Shown: piece after piece, positions 1-8,648 of the stretch
Numbering within the stretch: the first letter of the stretch is position 1
Layout of the letters: every line of letters begins with the position of its first letter
Assembly (NCBI RefSeq): GCF_006542425.1
Contig: NZ_VFID01000007.1
Span: 124,001-188,000 of the forward strand
Direction of reading: 5' to 3'
Length of the DNA stretch: 64,000 nt
Source of the DNA: Pseudoxanthomonas sp. z9
Lineage (GTDB): Bacteria; Pseudomonadota; Gammaproteobacteria; Xanthomonadales; Xanthomonadaceae
Notes under the pieces: model-generated
The model's database searches: none
Told to the model about the DNA's origin: nothing
Seen by the model: only the letters and a program-made list of their open reading frames with translations
Translations under genes and position numbers: made by a program

Positions 1-1057
1 GGGTCTCGGTGTCGTTGTAGCGCAGGCTGTCGACGAAGCGCCAGTCGCCCAGGGTCTTGTCGAACTTGACCGTGAACTGGTTGCGTTTGACGTGGGTGCC
101 CTCGCCGTTGTCGAAGTCATAGATGCCGCCATCGGCCATGCGCATGCGCACGTGTTCGGTTTCCGGTCCGGCCAGGGTGCCATGGTTGCCGTCGAAGCCC
201 GGCACCGCGCGGATCTTGCCGCCGCTCGTGCGCATCGGGATGCCGAGGTACAGCATCACCTTGTCGTCCATGTGCTTGACGTCGAAGGACAGACTGCCGC
301 CGTCCAGCGCGCGCACCAGGTTCAGCCGCACCTGGCCGCCATCGTTGGCCTTGAAGCCGGGATCGCGCACGCCGTCGTCCTGGCGGTAATAGCCGCCCAG
401 CGACATTTTCCAATCCTGGCCAATCGGGGTGCCGACCCAGAAGTCGCCGCGATGCAGGCCGTAGTCGCCGACGGTGTACTTGAACACGCCCTCGGTGCGA
501 TCGCCCGGCTGGCGCGGGATGTAGTTGACCGCGCCGGCGGGCGCGTTGGAATAGAAGATCGAGGACGGGCCGCCGCGCACCACTTCGATGCGCTCGGTGG
601 TCTCGTCCAGGCGGAACGCCTGGTCGCCATTGAGGTAGCCCAGCGCGGGGTCGTGCTGCACCGGCATGCCGTCATCGAGCAGGGTGATCGAACCGAAGCC
701 GTCAACCGGAACGCCGCGCGCGCGCACGTTGCCACTGGCCTCGCCGCCGGAGGCCTCGACCCAGAAGCCAGGCACGCTCTTGAGCGATTCGGTGACGCTG
801 GTGGGTGCCTGCAGGCGCAGGCGTTCCTCGTCGATGCCGGTGATCGAATAGCTGGTCTCGGCCTTGCTGCGTTCCTTCACGCCGGCGCGGCCGGTGACGA
901 TCACCGTATCCAGTTGCTTGGCGCTGGCGGTGGTGCCCGTCGTGGCAGCCGCGGTGGCCTCCTGGGCATGGGCGGGAAGCAGGCCGGCGGTGAGGCAGGC
1001 GCCGGACGCGAGGACGCAGCGAATCGAACCGCCGAGGCGGTGGAGGCGTAGGGGCAT
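1..1057 (-). CDS. TonB-dependent outer-membrane receptor, 5' part (cut by the window edge)
   Basis: The first ~350 residues of a TonB-dependent receptor, which imports a siderophore, vitamin or other ligand across the outer membrane. The ATG at 1057 follows an AGGAAA ribosome site. The product opens with a signal peptide ending in LLPAHA before QEATAA, then a TonB-box-like stretch ([11 protein letters not shown]) and a plug domain containing [10 protein letters not shown], a [12 protein letters not shown] segment and [18 protein letters not shown], a classic plug signature. The beta-barrel lies beyond base 1. It is divergent from thiG across 200 bases, but nothing in the sequence shows that thiamine is its ligand. 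The substrate is unknown; family assignment is secure. Confidence 0.93.
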   Translation of the reverse strand, partial: MPLRLHRLGGSIRCVLASGACLTAGLLPAHAQEATAAATTGTTASAKQLDTVIVTGRAGVKERSKAETSYSITGIDEERLRLQAPTSVTESLKSVPGFWVEASGGEASGNVRARGVPVDGFGSITLLDDGMPVQHDPALGYLNGDQAFRLDETTERIEVVRGGPSSIFYSNAPAGAVNYIPRQPGDRTEGVFKYTVGDYGLHRGDFWVGTPIGQDWKMSLGGYYRQDDGVRDPGFKANDGGQVRLNLVRALDGGSLSFDVKHMDDKVMLYLGIPMRTSGGKIRAVPGFDGNHGTLAGPETEHVRMRMADGGIYDFDNGEGTHVKRNQFTVKFDKTLGDWRFVDSLRYNDTET

Positions 1058-1257
1058 GGTTGTTTCCTGGGGGAGGAAGAGCGATCGCGCGGCAGCAGTG
1101 CCGCGCCGTGATCGACGGGATGTTGGCCAGCGGATGTGTCGCCGGGGTGACCGTGGCGGGTCAATCGCGTGACCGCCGCGACGCCGTTCGCGCTTTGCCG
1201 GCGCCCGGCGACCGGCCCGCTCACGCACGGCCGGCCGGGATCGGCGATAATCCGCCG

Positions 1258-2052
1258 ATGTCTCACGATATCCATACCGACCCGCTGGTCATTGCGGGAA
1301 AAAGCTACCGTTCCCGCCTCCTGACCGGCACCGGCAAGTTCAAGGATTTCGAGGAAACCCGCGTGGCCACCGAGGCCGCGGGCGCCGAAATCGTCACCGT
1401 CGCGATCCGCCGCACCAATCTGGGCCAGTCGCCCAACGAGCCCAACCTGCTCGACGTGCTGCCGCCGGATCGCTACACCATCCTGCCCAACACCGCCGGC
1501 TGCTACACCGCCGACGATGCGGTGCGCACCTGCCGGCTGGCCCGCGAGCTGCTGGACGGCCACACCCTGGTCAAGCTGGAAGTGCTGGGCGACCAGAAGA
1601 CCCTGTATCCGGATGTGGTGCAGACCCTGGCCGCAGCGGAGAAACTGGTCGCCGACGGTTTCCAGGTGATGGTCTACACCAGCGACGACCCGATCCTGGC
1701 CCGCCGGCTGGAGGACATCGGCTGCGTGGCGGTGATGCCGCTGGCCGCTCCGATCGGTTCGGGCCTGGGCATCCAGAACAAGTACAACCTGCTGGAAATC
1801 ATCGAGAACGCCAAGGTCCCGGTGCTGGTCGATGCCGGCGTGGGCACCGCCTCGGACGCGGCCATCGCGATGGAACTGGGCTGCGACGGCGTGCTGATGA
1901 ACACCGCCATCGCCGGCGCCCGCAACCCGGTGCTGATGGCCAGCGCGATGCGCAAGGCGGTCGAGGCCGGCCGCGAGGCGTTCCTGGCCGGGCGCATCCC
2001 GCGCAAGCGCAACGCGTCGGCTTCCAGCCCCATCGACGGCCTGATCGGCTGA
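1258..2052 (+). CDS. thiG: Thiazole synthase ThiG
   Basis: ThiG (264 residues, normal length) condenses deoxyxylulose 5-phosphate, dehydroglycine and the thiocarboxylate sulfur of ThiS into the thiazole phosphate moiety of thiamine. Visible marks are the TGTGKF segment near residue 23, the Schiff-base lysine context LVKLEVLGD (Lys106), [14 protein letters not shown] near 160-173 and the phosphate-binding [11 protein letters not shown] near 191-201. I chose the ATG at 1258 because the family homology begins there; the frame upstream reads as non-homologous residues. Four bases separate it from trmB, so the two are probably co-transcribed. The small carrier gene thiS, often directly upstream, is not in the preceding 200 bases. 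Confidence 0.96.
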   Translation: MSHDIHTDPLVIAGKSYRSRLLTGTGKFKDFEETRVATEAAGAEIVTVAIRRTNLGQSPNEPNLLDVLPPDRYTILPNTAGCYTADDAVRTCRLARELLDGHTLVKLEVLGDQKTLYPDVVQTLAAAEKLVADGFQVMVYTSDDPILARRLEDIGCVAVMPLAAPIGSGLGIQNKYNLLEIIENAKVPVLVDAGVGTASDAAIAMELGCDGVLMNTAIAGARNPVLMASAMRKAVEAGREAFLAGRIPRKRNASASSPIDGLIG

Positions 2053-2056
2053 CCCG

Positions 2057-2791
2057 ATGACCGATCCGTTTTCCAGCCCCGGCGCCAAGACCCCGCCCAA
2101 GCCGTTCACGGTGGAGGAAGGACGGCGCCAGATTCGCAGCTTCGTGCTGCGCCAGGGCCGCTTCACCGAGGCCCAACAGCGCGCCTTCGACACCCTGTGG
2201 CCGCGATTCGGACTGGATTACACCGGCCAGCCGCGCGATTACGACGCGGTGTTCGGCCGGCAGGCGTTGCGGGTGCTGGAGATTGGTTTCGGCAACGGCG
2301 AGGCGCTGCGCTTCGCCGCCACCCAGGATCCGGATCGCGACTACATCGGCCTGGAAGTGCACGCGCCGGGGGTCGGCCGGCTACTGAACGCGCTGGCCGA
2401 GGACGCCAGCGATCACGTGCGGCTCTACCACCACGACGCGGTGGAAGTGCTGCGGCACGAGGTCGCCGACGGCTCGCTGGACGAGATCCGCATCTATTTC
2501 CCGGATCCCTGGCACAAGAAGCGCCACAACAAGCGCCGCCTGATCCAGCCCGGCTTCGCCGCCCTGCTGGCGACCAAACTGCGTAGCGGCGGGCGCTTGC
2601 ATGCAGCCACCGACTGGCAGGACTATGCCGAGCAGATGTGGGACGTGCTCGACGCCACGCCCGGCCTGCGCAACCGGGCCGGCCCGCGCGGACACGTGCC
2701 GCGCCCGCCCTGGCGGCCGCAGACCCACTTCGAGACCCGTGGCCAGAAGCTGGGCCATGGCGTCTGGGATCTGGTGTATGACCGGGACTAG
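2057..2791 (+). CDS. trmB: tRNA (guanine-N7-)-methyltransferase TrmB
   Basis: TrmB makes m7G46 in the tRNA variable loop using S-adenosylmethionine. The 244-residue protein has the SAM-binding motif EIGFGNGE (residues 75-82) and the family signature [14 protein letters not shown] (148-161), whose Asp and Lys residues belong to the catalytic region. Its N terminus carries the short basic segment seen in gammaproteobacterial TrmB. It starts four bases after thiG, an arrangement common in Xanthomonas relatives. The gene stops where an inverted repeat element begins. Confidence 0.96.
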   Translation: MTDPFSSPGAKTPPKPFTVEEGRRQIRSFVLRQGRFTEAQQRAFDTLWPRFGLDYTGQPRDYDAVFGRQALRVLEIGFGNGEALRFAATQDPDRDYIGLEVHAPGVGRLLNALAEDASDHVRLYHHDAVEVLRHEVADGSLDEIRIYFPDPWHKKRHNKRRLIQPGFAALLATKLRSGGRLHAATDWQDYAEQMWDVLDATPGLRNRAGPRGHVPRPPWRPQTHFETRGQKLGHGVWDLVYDRD

Positions 2792-2928
2792 GGAATAGGG
2801 ATTCGGGATTGGACGTCTTCGCCAAATTGCCTGACAACTGCACCGACGCCGCACCTGGCCAACTCCGCCGGCGCGCCCGCCCTACCGAATCCCGGTTTTC
2901 AACGTCCGAATGGACGGTCATCCCGAAT
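2790..2928. repeat. Inverted intergenic repeat, GGGATTCGG family
   Basis: The left end reads GGGAATAGGGATTCGGGATT (2791-2810). The right end reads ACCGAATCCCGGTTTTCAAC (2884-2903), then GTCCGAATGGAC, a perfect small palindrome, and GGTCATCCCGAAT. The same right-end core recurs at 17996-18046 with GGCCGGATGGCC as the palindrome. The changed arms stay complementary, which suggests selection on a hairpin. It fills the gap between trmB and the permease gene. Confidence 0.75.
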
Positions 2929-2945
2929 ATCGACTGCCAGCCGTG

Positions 2946-4805
2946 ATGACCACCGCGCTGACGCTGACCAACGACATGAAGCTCGTGCTCGGGCTGGTCG
3001 GCTTCACGATGGCGATGTTCCTGTTCGAGCGCATCCGCGCCGATCTGGTCGCGCTGGTGGTGCTGGTGATCCTGGGCATCACCGGCCTGATCGCGCCGGA
3101 GGAAATCTTCGGCGGCTTCTCCGGCAACGCGGTGATGAGCATCATCGCCACCATGATCCTGGGCGCCGGCCTGGATCGCACCGGCGCGCTGAACCGGCTG
3201 GCCTCCTGGCTGCTGCGGCGCGGGCACGGGGTCGAACAGCGCCTGCTGCTGATGACCACCGCCATCGCCGGCCTCAATTCCTCGTTCATGCAGAACCCGT
3301 CGGTGATGGCGCTGTTCATGCCGGTCGCGTCGCGGCTGTCCTCGCGCACCTCGCTGTCGCTGCAGCGCCTGCTGCTGCCCATCGCCGCCGCCATCGTGAT
3401 GGGTGGCGCGCTGACCATGGTCGGCAATTCGCCACTGATCCTGTTGAACGACCTGCTGGTCTCGGCCAACAACAACCTGCCCTCCGGCATGGCCACGCTG
3501 GAGCCGCTGCGCATGTTCGCGCCGCTGCCGATCGGCGTCGCGCTGCTGCTGGCGTCGCTGCTGTACTTCCGCTACTACGGCGACAAGAAGCTCAAGGACG
3601 AGACCGAAACCAGCGTCACCCCGGCGCGCACCGAGAGCTACTTCGCCAATACCTACGGCATCGAAGGCGACGTGTTCGAGCTGCTGGTCACCGCGGAAAG
3701 CCCGCTGGTGGGCATGTCGCTGGGCGAGGCCGAGGCGATGCACGACGCGCCGCTGATGCTGGCGCTGCAGACCGGCAACGACACCCGCCTGGCACCGCCG
3801 GCGGACATGCGCATCTGGGTGGGCAGCGTGCTGGGCGTGATGGGTTCGCGCCAGCAGGTGGCCGACTTCGCGCAGAACCATTTCCTGCGGATGTCCTCGC
3901 GCCTGCGCCACTTCGGCGATCTGTTCAATCCCAGCCGCGCGGGCATTTCCGAGGCGGTGATTCCGCCGACCTCCAAGCTGATCGGCAAGACCGCCGCCGA
4001 CCTGCGCCTGCGCAAGCAGGCCGGCATCAGCCTGCTGGCGATCAACCGCGACAAGAAGGTGCTGCGCGAGGACGTGCGCAAGATTCCGCTGCGCGCCGGC
4101 GACATGCTGGTCTTCCACAGCATCTGGACCGACCTGCACCAGGCCGCCGAGAGCCGCGACTTCGTGGTGGTGACCGACTATCCCAAGGGCGAGCAGCGGC
4201 CGCACAAGTTCAAGATCGCGATGACCATCTTCGCGGTCACCATCATCATCGCGTTGACCTCGAAGCTGCCGGTCTCGCTGACCCTGATGACCGGCGTGGC
4301 CGGCATGCTGCTGACCGGCGTGCTGCGCATGGACGAGGCCTACGCGGCGATCAACTGGAAGACGGTGTTCCTGATGGCGGGGCTGATTCCGCTGGGCTGG
4401 GCGATGGACAGCAGCGGCGCGGCGGCGTGGGTCGCCGGGCACACCGTCGAACGCCTGCCCGAAGGCATGCCGGTCTGGCTGATCGAGATCGCGGTGGCGC
4501 TGCTCACCACCGGCTTCTCGCTGGTGATCAGCCACGTCGGCGCGACCATCGTGATGGTGCCGATGGCGATCAACCTGGCACTGGCCGCCGGCGGCAACCC
4601 GACCGCATTCGCGCTGATCGTCGCGCTGTCGGCCTCCAACAACCTAATGACCGCGTCGAACCCGGTGATCTCGATGGTCACCGGCCCGGCCAACTACACC
4701 TCGCGGCAGATGTGGCGCGTCGGCGGACCTCTGTCGCTGATCTACACCATGGTGGTCGTGCTGGCGGTCAATGCGCTGTTCTGGTGGAACGGGCGGGCGG
4801 GTTGA
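2946..4805 (+). CDS. SLC13/DASS-type permease with central TrkA-C (RCK_C) domains
   Basis: A 619-residue inner-membrane anion permease. An N-terminal membrane block (residues 1-200) contains the hairpin region GLNSSFMQNPSVMALFMPV. A soluble middle part (about 220-395) contains two TrkA-C-like domains, for example IGKTAADLRLRKQAGISLLAI and LRAGDMLVFHS. A second membrane block (420-619) repeats the fold with SHVGATIVMVPMAINLA and SASNNLMTASNPVI. Family members carry dicarboxylates, sulfate or other anions with sodium; the substrate cannot be read here. The frame is open from 2910, but that first ATG lies inside the repeat element, so I prefer the ATG at 2946. A long hairpin repeat follows the stop. 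Confidence 0.85.
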   Translation: MTTALTLTNDMKLVLGLVGFTMAMFLFERIRADLVALVVLVILGITGLIAPEEIFGGFSGNAVMSIIATMILGAGLDRTGALNRLASWLLRRGHGVEQRLLLMTTAIAGLNSSFMQNPSVMALFMPVASRLSSRTSLSLQRLLLPIAAAIVMGGALTMVGNSPLILLNDLLVSANNNLPSGMATLEPLRMFAPLPIGVALLLASLLYFRYYGDKKLKDETETSVTPARTESYFANTYGIEGDVFELLVTAESPLVGMSLGEAEAMHDAPLMLALQTGNDTRLAPPADMRIWVGSVLGVMGSRQQVADFAQNHFLRMSSRLRHFGDLFNPSRAGISEAVIPPTSKLIGKTAADLRLRKQAGISLLAINRDKKVLREDVRKIPLRAGDMLVFHSIWTDLHQAAESRDFVVVTDYPKGEQRPHKFKIAMTIFAVTIIIALTSKLPVSLTLMTGVAGMLLTGVLRMDEAYAAINWKTVFLMAGLIPLGWAMDSSGAAAWVAGHTVERLPEGMPVWLIEIAVALLTTGFSLVISHVGATIVMVPMAINLALAAGGNPTAFALIVALSASNNLMTASNPVISMVTGPANYTSRQMWRVGGPLSLIYTMVVVLAVNALFWWNGRAG

Positions 4806-4820
4806 GGTCGATTGCCTCCC

Positions 4821-4891
4821 TGTAGGAGCGACGTAAGTCGCGACCGTCGGCCATGCCGGACATCACGGTCGCGACTTACGTCGCTCCTACA
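4821..4891. repeat. Palindromic TGTAGGAGCGACG repeat
   Basis: Arms TGTAGGAGCGACGTAAGTCG (4821-4840) and its exact complement at 4872-4891 enclose a short loop, giving a hairpin with a stem of more than 20 bp. It lies between the convergent permease and Rieske genes and includes the last codons of the latter. The same family occurs at 32047 and 32539. It could end transcription from both sides. Confidence 0.85.
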
Positions 4892-5210
4892 CCAGCCGCA
4901 CCATGCCCTCGACCACCTGCACCGGCACCGCCCGCAGCGAATCGCCGCGGCAGGGGCCGGCGACGCAGTCGCCGCGCTGCAGTTCGAACGAGGCGCCGTG
5001 GGCGGCGCAAACCAGCAGGCCGTCCTTGCTTTTCAGGAACTTGCCCGGCGCCCAGTCCAGCCGACGGCCGGCGTGCGGGCAGACGTTCAGCCAGGCGCGA
5101 ACTTCCCCGCCCTGCCGATAGAGCAGCAGAGACTCGCTATCTCCGTCGATATCGGCCTCCACTTCGGCGAAACCGCCGTCTTCTATGCTGTCCAGCGCTA
5201 TAAGGATCAT
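4887..5210 (-). CDS. Rieske [2Fe-2S] domain protein, stand-alone ferredoxin type
   Basis: A 107-residue soluble protein made almost entirely of a Rieske fold. The two cluster motifs are CPHAGR (Cys44, His46) and CAAHGASF (Cys68, His71), the CxH ... CxxH pattern that binds a [2Fe-2S] cluster with two Cys and two His ligands. Single-domain proteins like this serve as electron carriers or as small subunits such as NirD. No oxygenase or nitrite reductase gene is adjacent, so the partner is unknown. The stop codon lies inside the neighbouring palindromic repeat, meaning the repeat contributes the last codons. Confidence 0.88.
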   Translation of the reverse strand: MILIALDSIEDGGFAEVEADIDGDSESLLLYRQGGEVRAWLNVCPHAGRRLDWAPGKFLKSKDGLLVCAAHGASFELQRGDCVAGPCRGDSLRAVPVQVVEGMVRLV

Positions 5211-5304
5211 GGCCGCCTTAACGAACTTCTCACACCGTCATATTCTTGTCACCGGATACTGCACGCCACCCGGCTCCGGCCGCATTGTGTCACGACCCAT
5301 CGCC

Positions 5305-5586
5305 ATGTTCGCACGCAGCTTCCAGTTCAACGCCTTCCGTTCCGCCTTCGCGCCGCGCAAGCCGCGCCATCCGCTGCTGCGGCTGGCCATCGGTCTGCTG
5401 GGCCTGGGCGTGCTGTGCGTGCTGGTGTTCTTCAGCGTGTTCATCGGTGCGGCGATGATCGCCGCCGGCCTGCTGTACAAGCTGTTCAAGCAGCGTGGCA
5501 AGCCGATGGTCCGCGGCAATGCCGCCAACGTGGTGGAAGGCGAGTACCAGGTGGTGCGCAAGCCGGTCCTGCCGCTGTCGCACTGA
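5305..5586 (+). CDS. Small single-span membrane protein, unknown function
   Basis: About 93 residues: a basic N terminus (FRSAFAPRKPRHPLLR), one or two closely spaced hydrophobic segments (LAIGLLGLGVLCVLVFFSVFIGAAMIAAGLLY, residues 28-59) and a basic cytoplasmic-looking tail. The frame is open from 5185, but the ATG at 5305 gives the compact membrane protein, and the upstream part overlaps the start of the divergent Rieske gene. I recognise no domain. It is followed by the FAH-family gene on the same strand. Confidence 0.6.
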   Translation: MFARSFQFNAFRSAFAPRKPRHPLLRLAIGLLGLGVLCVLVFFSVFIGAAMIAAGLLYKLFKQRGKPMVRGNAANVVEGEYQVVRKPVLPLSH

Positions 5587-5643
5587 CGGCGCGCGTCCTA
5601 CACTCAGCGGCTGTTTCCCTGCCCGGCACGGCCGGCCGCCGAC

Positions 5644-6351
5644 ATGACCGATCTGTTCCCCGCTCCTCCCGTTCCGCGCGTGCCCGTGCGCGGTGGCGGC
5701 GCCTTTCCCGTGCGCCGCATTTTCTGCGTCGGCCGCAACTTTGCCGACCACGCGCGCGAAATGGGCGCCGCTGCCCCGGCCTCGAAGGCGGAGCGCGGGC
5801 AGCCGGTGTTCTTCCACAAGCCTGCCGACGCCATCGTCACCGGCGGCGCGGACGTCCCCTATCCGCCCGGCACGCGGGATCTGCACCATGAAGTCGAACT
5901 GGTCGCCGCGCTGGGCCACGATGCGCCGACGGGCGAACTGGATGGCCCCGGTGCGCAGGCGCTGGTGATCGCCTACGGTGTCGGCCTGGATCTGACCCGG
6001 CGCGATCTGCAGGGTGCCGCCAAGGCCAAGGGCCTGCCCTGGGATACCGGCAAGGGCTTTGACTATTCGGCGCCGCTCAGCGACCTGGTCCCCGTGGCGG
6101 ACGTGGGCGAACTGGCATCGCGGACCCTGACCTTGGCCATCAACGACGAGGTGCGCCAGCACGGTGCGCTGACGGATCTGATCTGGGACGTGCCCGAGAT
6201 CATCCAGGAACTGTCCAAACTCTATGCCCTCAAGGCGGGTGACCTGATCTTCATGGGCACACCGGCCGGTGTCGCCGCGCTGCAACCGGGCGATCGCTTC
6301 ACCGCCTCGCTGGACGGGGTGGTCGAACTGCAGGGCGCGATCGTCGGCTGA
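5644..6351 (+). CDS. Fumarylacetoacetate hydrolase (FAH) family protein
   Basis: A 235-residue single-domain FAH-family hydrolase or decarboxylase. These enzymes cleave C-C bonds in acylpyruvates or open aromatic-ring products using Mg2+ or Mn2+. Visible features are the N-terminal CVGRNFADHAREM (28-40), metal ligands in HHEVELV (Glu83, Glu85) with the Asp of GVGLDLTRRDLQ (about 116), and the C-terminal GDLIFMGTPAGVAAL loop. The small size and sequence resemble the YcgM/fumarylpyruvate hydrolase subgroup. No catabolic operon surrounds it, so the substrate stays open; oxaloacetate decarboxylase activity is also known in this subgroup. Confidence 0.88.
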   Translation: MTDLFPAPPVPRVPVRGGGAFPVRRIFCVGRNFADHAREMGAAAPASKAERGQPVFFHKPADAIVTGGADVPYPPGTRDLHHEVELVAALGHDAPTGELDGPGAQALVIAYGVGLDLTRRDLQGAAKAKGLPWDTGKGFDYSAPLSDLVPVADVGELASRTLTLAINDEVRQHGALTDLIWDVPEIIQELSKLYALKAGDLIFMGTPAGVAALQPGDRFTASLDGVVELQGAIVG

Positions 6352-6437
6352 GGCGCCATCCTTCGCGGCCGGTGTCGGAGCCCGGTGCCCCGGGCGGATG
6401 GCGGCCCGGGCACGTACCGCTCGAGCCTCCAGCCCCC

Positions 6438-6535
6438 CGTCATCCCGGCGAAAAGCCGGGACCCATTCCTGTTTCCTCCATGCCACGTCAACACCGCCGA
6501 CATCGCGATGGATTCCGGCTTTCACTGGAATGACG
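6438..6535. repeat. Inverted repeat, GTCATCCCGG ... CCGGAATGACG family
   Basis: CGTCATCCCGGCGAAAAGCC opens the element and GGAATGACG closes it, with an internal GGATTCCGGC segment. A related unit lies at 34269-34346 between emrA and emrB. It occupies most of the 276 bases before mscL; I see no gene in that stretch. Confidence 0.65.
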
Positions 6536-6627
6536 ATGAAATGGTCACCGGAGGGATGCGATCTTCACCGGCCACGGTATAGTTTTGCGCCTACGGGCGC
6601 TGTGGCCCGGACATGAGGACCTCCAGC

Positions 6628-7032
6628 ATGGGCATGATCAGCGAGTTCAAGGAATTCATCGCGCGCGGCAACGTGGTCGACCTGGCGGTCGGCGTGGTGA
6701 TCGGCGCGGCATTCGGCAAGATCGTCACCGTGCTGGTCGACAAGATCATCATGCCGCCGATCGGCCTGCTGGTGGGCGGCGTGGATTTCTCCAAATGGGT
6801 GTGGACGCTGAAGGAAGCCACCGTCGATGCCGCCGGCAAGGAAGTTCCCGCGGTGGTGATCGGCTTCGGCGAGTTCATCAACACGCTGATCCAGTTCGTC
6901 ATCGTCGCTTTCGCCATCTTCCTGCTGGTCAAGGCGGTCAACCGCCTCTACAAGAAGGCGCCGGATGCGCCGGCAGCTCCGCCCGAAGACGTGCTGCTGC
7001 TGCGCGAGATCCGGGATTCGCTGAAGAAGTAA
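6628..7032 (+). CDS. mscL: Large-conductance mechanosensitive channel MscL
   Basis: MscL forms a homopentameric inner-membrane pore that opens under membrane tension to release solutes during hypo-osmotic shock. The product (134 residues) matches the family throughout: the N-terminal amphipathic helix [13 protein letters not shown]1 with [18 protein letters not shown] (16-33), the periplasmic loop, TM2 around [23 protein letters not shown], and a C-terminal coiled bundle ending in [12 protein letters not shown] chose ATG 6628 because GAGGA lies eight bases upstream and MscL proteins begin at this point; an in-frame ATG at 6613 lacks a ribosome site. A terminator follows. Confidence 0.96.
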   Translation: MGMISEFKEFIARGNVVDLAVGVVIGAAFGKIVTVLVDKIIMPPIGLLVGGVDFSKWVWTLKEATVDAAGKEVPAVVIGFGEFINTLIQFVIVAFAIFLLVKAVNRLYKKAPDAPAAPPEDVLLLREIRDSLKK

Positions 7033-7057
7033 GCCACGACTTGTTTCACAATCGGGG

Positions 7058-7089
7058 AAAGCCGCGGGCTGCTAAGCTCGCGGCTTTCC
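7058..7089 (+). terminator. Intrinsic terminator after mscL
   Basis: The stem AAAGCCGCG / CGCGGCTTT encloses a 12-base loop and is followed by CCTGTTT. It stands 26 bases after the mscL stop. Confidence 0.75.
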
Positions 7090-7130
7090 TGTTTACAGCC
7101 CAATTTCCAGCCTGCTCCCAGGGGTACTCC

Positions 7131-8546
7131 ATGCGTCTGACGCCGTTGTTGATCGCCCTCAGCCTGTCCCTGTCCGCTTCCGTCGCGGACGCCGCGCAGA
7201 AACCGACCCGCATCCCAGACGCCGCCCTGGCCACCGCCGCGCAGCTGCGCGAGCAGGCCCTGGCCGACGACACCGGCTGGAAGGTGGTGGAATCGCTGAC
7301 CACCGAAGTCGGCCCGCGCCTGGCCGGCAGCGAGGCCGATGCACGCGCGGTGGCGTGGGCCACTGCCAAGTTCAAGGCACTGGGTTTCGACAAGGTGTGG
7401 ACCGAGCCGGTGACCTTCCCCAAATGGGAGCGGCGCAGCGAGCATGCCTCGGTGCTGGGCACGCATCCGCAGCCGCTCACCGTTACCGCGCTGGGCGGCA
7501 GTCCCGGCGGCACGGTGGAAGCGGAGATCGTGCGCTTCGCCGATCTGGCCGCGCTGGAAGCCGCACCCGCGGATTCGCTGAAGGGCAAGATCGCCTTCGT
7601 CGACTACCAGATGAAGGCGGATCGTTCCGGCAGCGACTACCGCAACGGCGGCGCGATCCGCTCGCGCGGCCCCTCGGCGGCGATCCGCAAGGGCGCCATC
7701 GGCTACCTGATGCGCTCGGCCGGCACCGACAACCATCGCGTCGCCCACACCGGCATCACCCGCTTCGACGACGGCCTGACCCCGGTACCGTCGGCGTCGC
7801 TGACCATCCCCGATGCCGATCAGCTCGCCCGCCTGCTGGCGCGCGGCCCGGTCAAGGTGCGGATGGCGCTGGATTGCGGCTGGGATGGCGAAGCCACCTC
7901 CTACAATGTGATCGGCGAAATCACCGGGCGCAGCCTGCCCAGGGAAGTCGTGGTGATCGGCGGACACCTCGATTCCTGGGATCTGGGCACCGGCGCCATC
8001 GACGACGGGGCCGGCGTGGCACTGACCATGGCCGCCGGGCATTTGATCGGCCAGTTGAAGCAGGCGCCGAAGCGCACCATCCGCGTGGTCGCCTTCGCCA
8101 ACGAGGAACAGGGTCTTTACGGCGGCCGCGCCTATGCGGAGAAGCACGCCGCCGATGTGCGCCTGCACCAGATCGGCGCGGAGAGCGATTTCGGCGCCGG
8201 TCGCATCTACGCGTTCAACACCAGCGCACCCGATTACGCCCGCGATGCGACCCGCCAGATCGCCGAGGCGCTGGCCCCGCTGGGCATCGAGTACCAGGCC
8301 GACAAGGGCGGCCCGGGTCCGGACATCAGCCCGTTCGCCGCGCAGGGCCTGGCCTGGGGCTGGCTGGCGCAGGATGGCACCGACTACTTCAACCTGCACC
8401 ATACCGCCGACGACACGCTGGACAAGATCGATCCCAAGGCGCTGGCGCAGAACGTGGCCGCCTATACCGTGTTCGCCTATCTGGCGGCGGAGGCCGAGGG
8501 CGGTTTCGGCAGCGAGCCCAAGCAGGTCAAGCCGCCGCAGGAATGA
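7131..8546 (+). CDS. Secreted M28-family zinc metallopeptidase (aminopeptidase/carboxypeptidase Q type)
   Basis: A 471-residue exported peptidase. The signal peptide (MRLTPLLIALSLSLSASVADA) is followed by an N-terminal region with an inserted PA domain (about 120-250), then the M28 catalytic domain. Zinc and catalytic residues sit in GGHLDSWDLGTGAIDDGAG (His near 279, Asp near 291), FANEEQGLYGG (Glu pair near 325) and YFNLHHTADDTLDKI near the C terminus. The layout matches the plasma glutamate carboxypeptidase/CPQ-like group that releases amino acids or cleaves small peptides, here in the periplasm or outside the cell. It starts at ATG 7131 after a CAGGGG ribosome site and stands alone between two terminators. 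Confidence 0.92.
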   Translation: MRLTPLLIALSLSLSASVADAAQKPTRIPDAALATAAQLREQALADDTGWKVVESLTTEVGPRLAGSEADARAVAWATAKFKALGFDKVWTEPVTFPKWERRSEHASVLGTHPQPLTVTALGGSPGGTVEAEIVRFADLAALEAAPADSLKGKIAFVDYQMKADRSGSDYRNGGAIRSRGPSAAIRKGAIGYLMRSAGTDNHRVAHTGITRFDDGLTPVPSASLTIPDADQLARLLARGPVKVRMALDCGWDGEATSYNVIGEITGRSLPREVVVIGGHLDSWDLGTGAIDDGAGVALTMAAGHLIGQLKQAPKRTIRVVAFANEEQGLYGGRAYAEKHAADVRLHQIGAESDFGAGRIYAFNTSAPDYARDATRQIAEALAPLGIEYQADKGGPGPDISPFAAQGLAWGWLAQDGTDYFNLHHTADDTLDKIDPKALAQNVAAYTVFAYLAAEAEGGFGSEPKQVKPPQE

Positions 8547-8567
8547 TGCTTTCGTCTTCCGTGGATG

Positions 8568-8601
8568 AAAAAAGAGCGGGCCATTCGGCCCGCTCTTTCG
8601 T
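8568..8601. terminator. Bidirectional intrinsic terminator
   Basis: The perfect stem AAAGAGCGGGCC / GGCCCGCTCTTT with loop ATTC has A-rich and T-rich flanks. It can end both the M28 peptidase transcript (plus) and the RNA methyltransferase transcript (minus). Confidence 0.88.
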
Positions 8602-8648
8602 TCTGCAAGTGATGTTTGCGCCGGATGCCGCGGCGGCCAGCGCGTCGC

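Noticed and set aside
1058-1257. TPP riboswitch before thiG
   Set aside because: I could not find the conserved thi-box elements (CUGAGA-type and the paired helices) in the gap.
2910-2945. Upstream ATG at 2910 as the permease start
   Set aside because: It lies inside an intergenic repeat core; the ATG at 2946 gives the expected N terminus.
2163-4535. Long minus-strand open frame (~790 codons) opposite trmB and the permease gene
   Set aside because: Its translation is low-complexity (His, Gln, Arg, Gly rich) and antisense to two well-recognised genes; high-GC genomes leave such frames open by codon bias.
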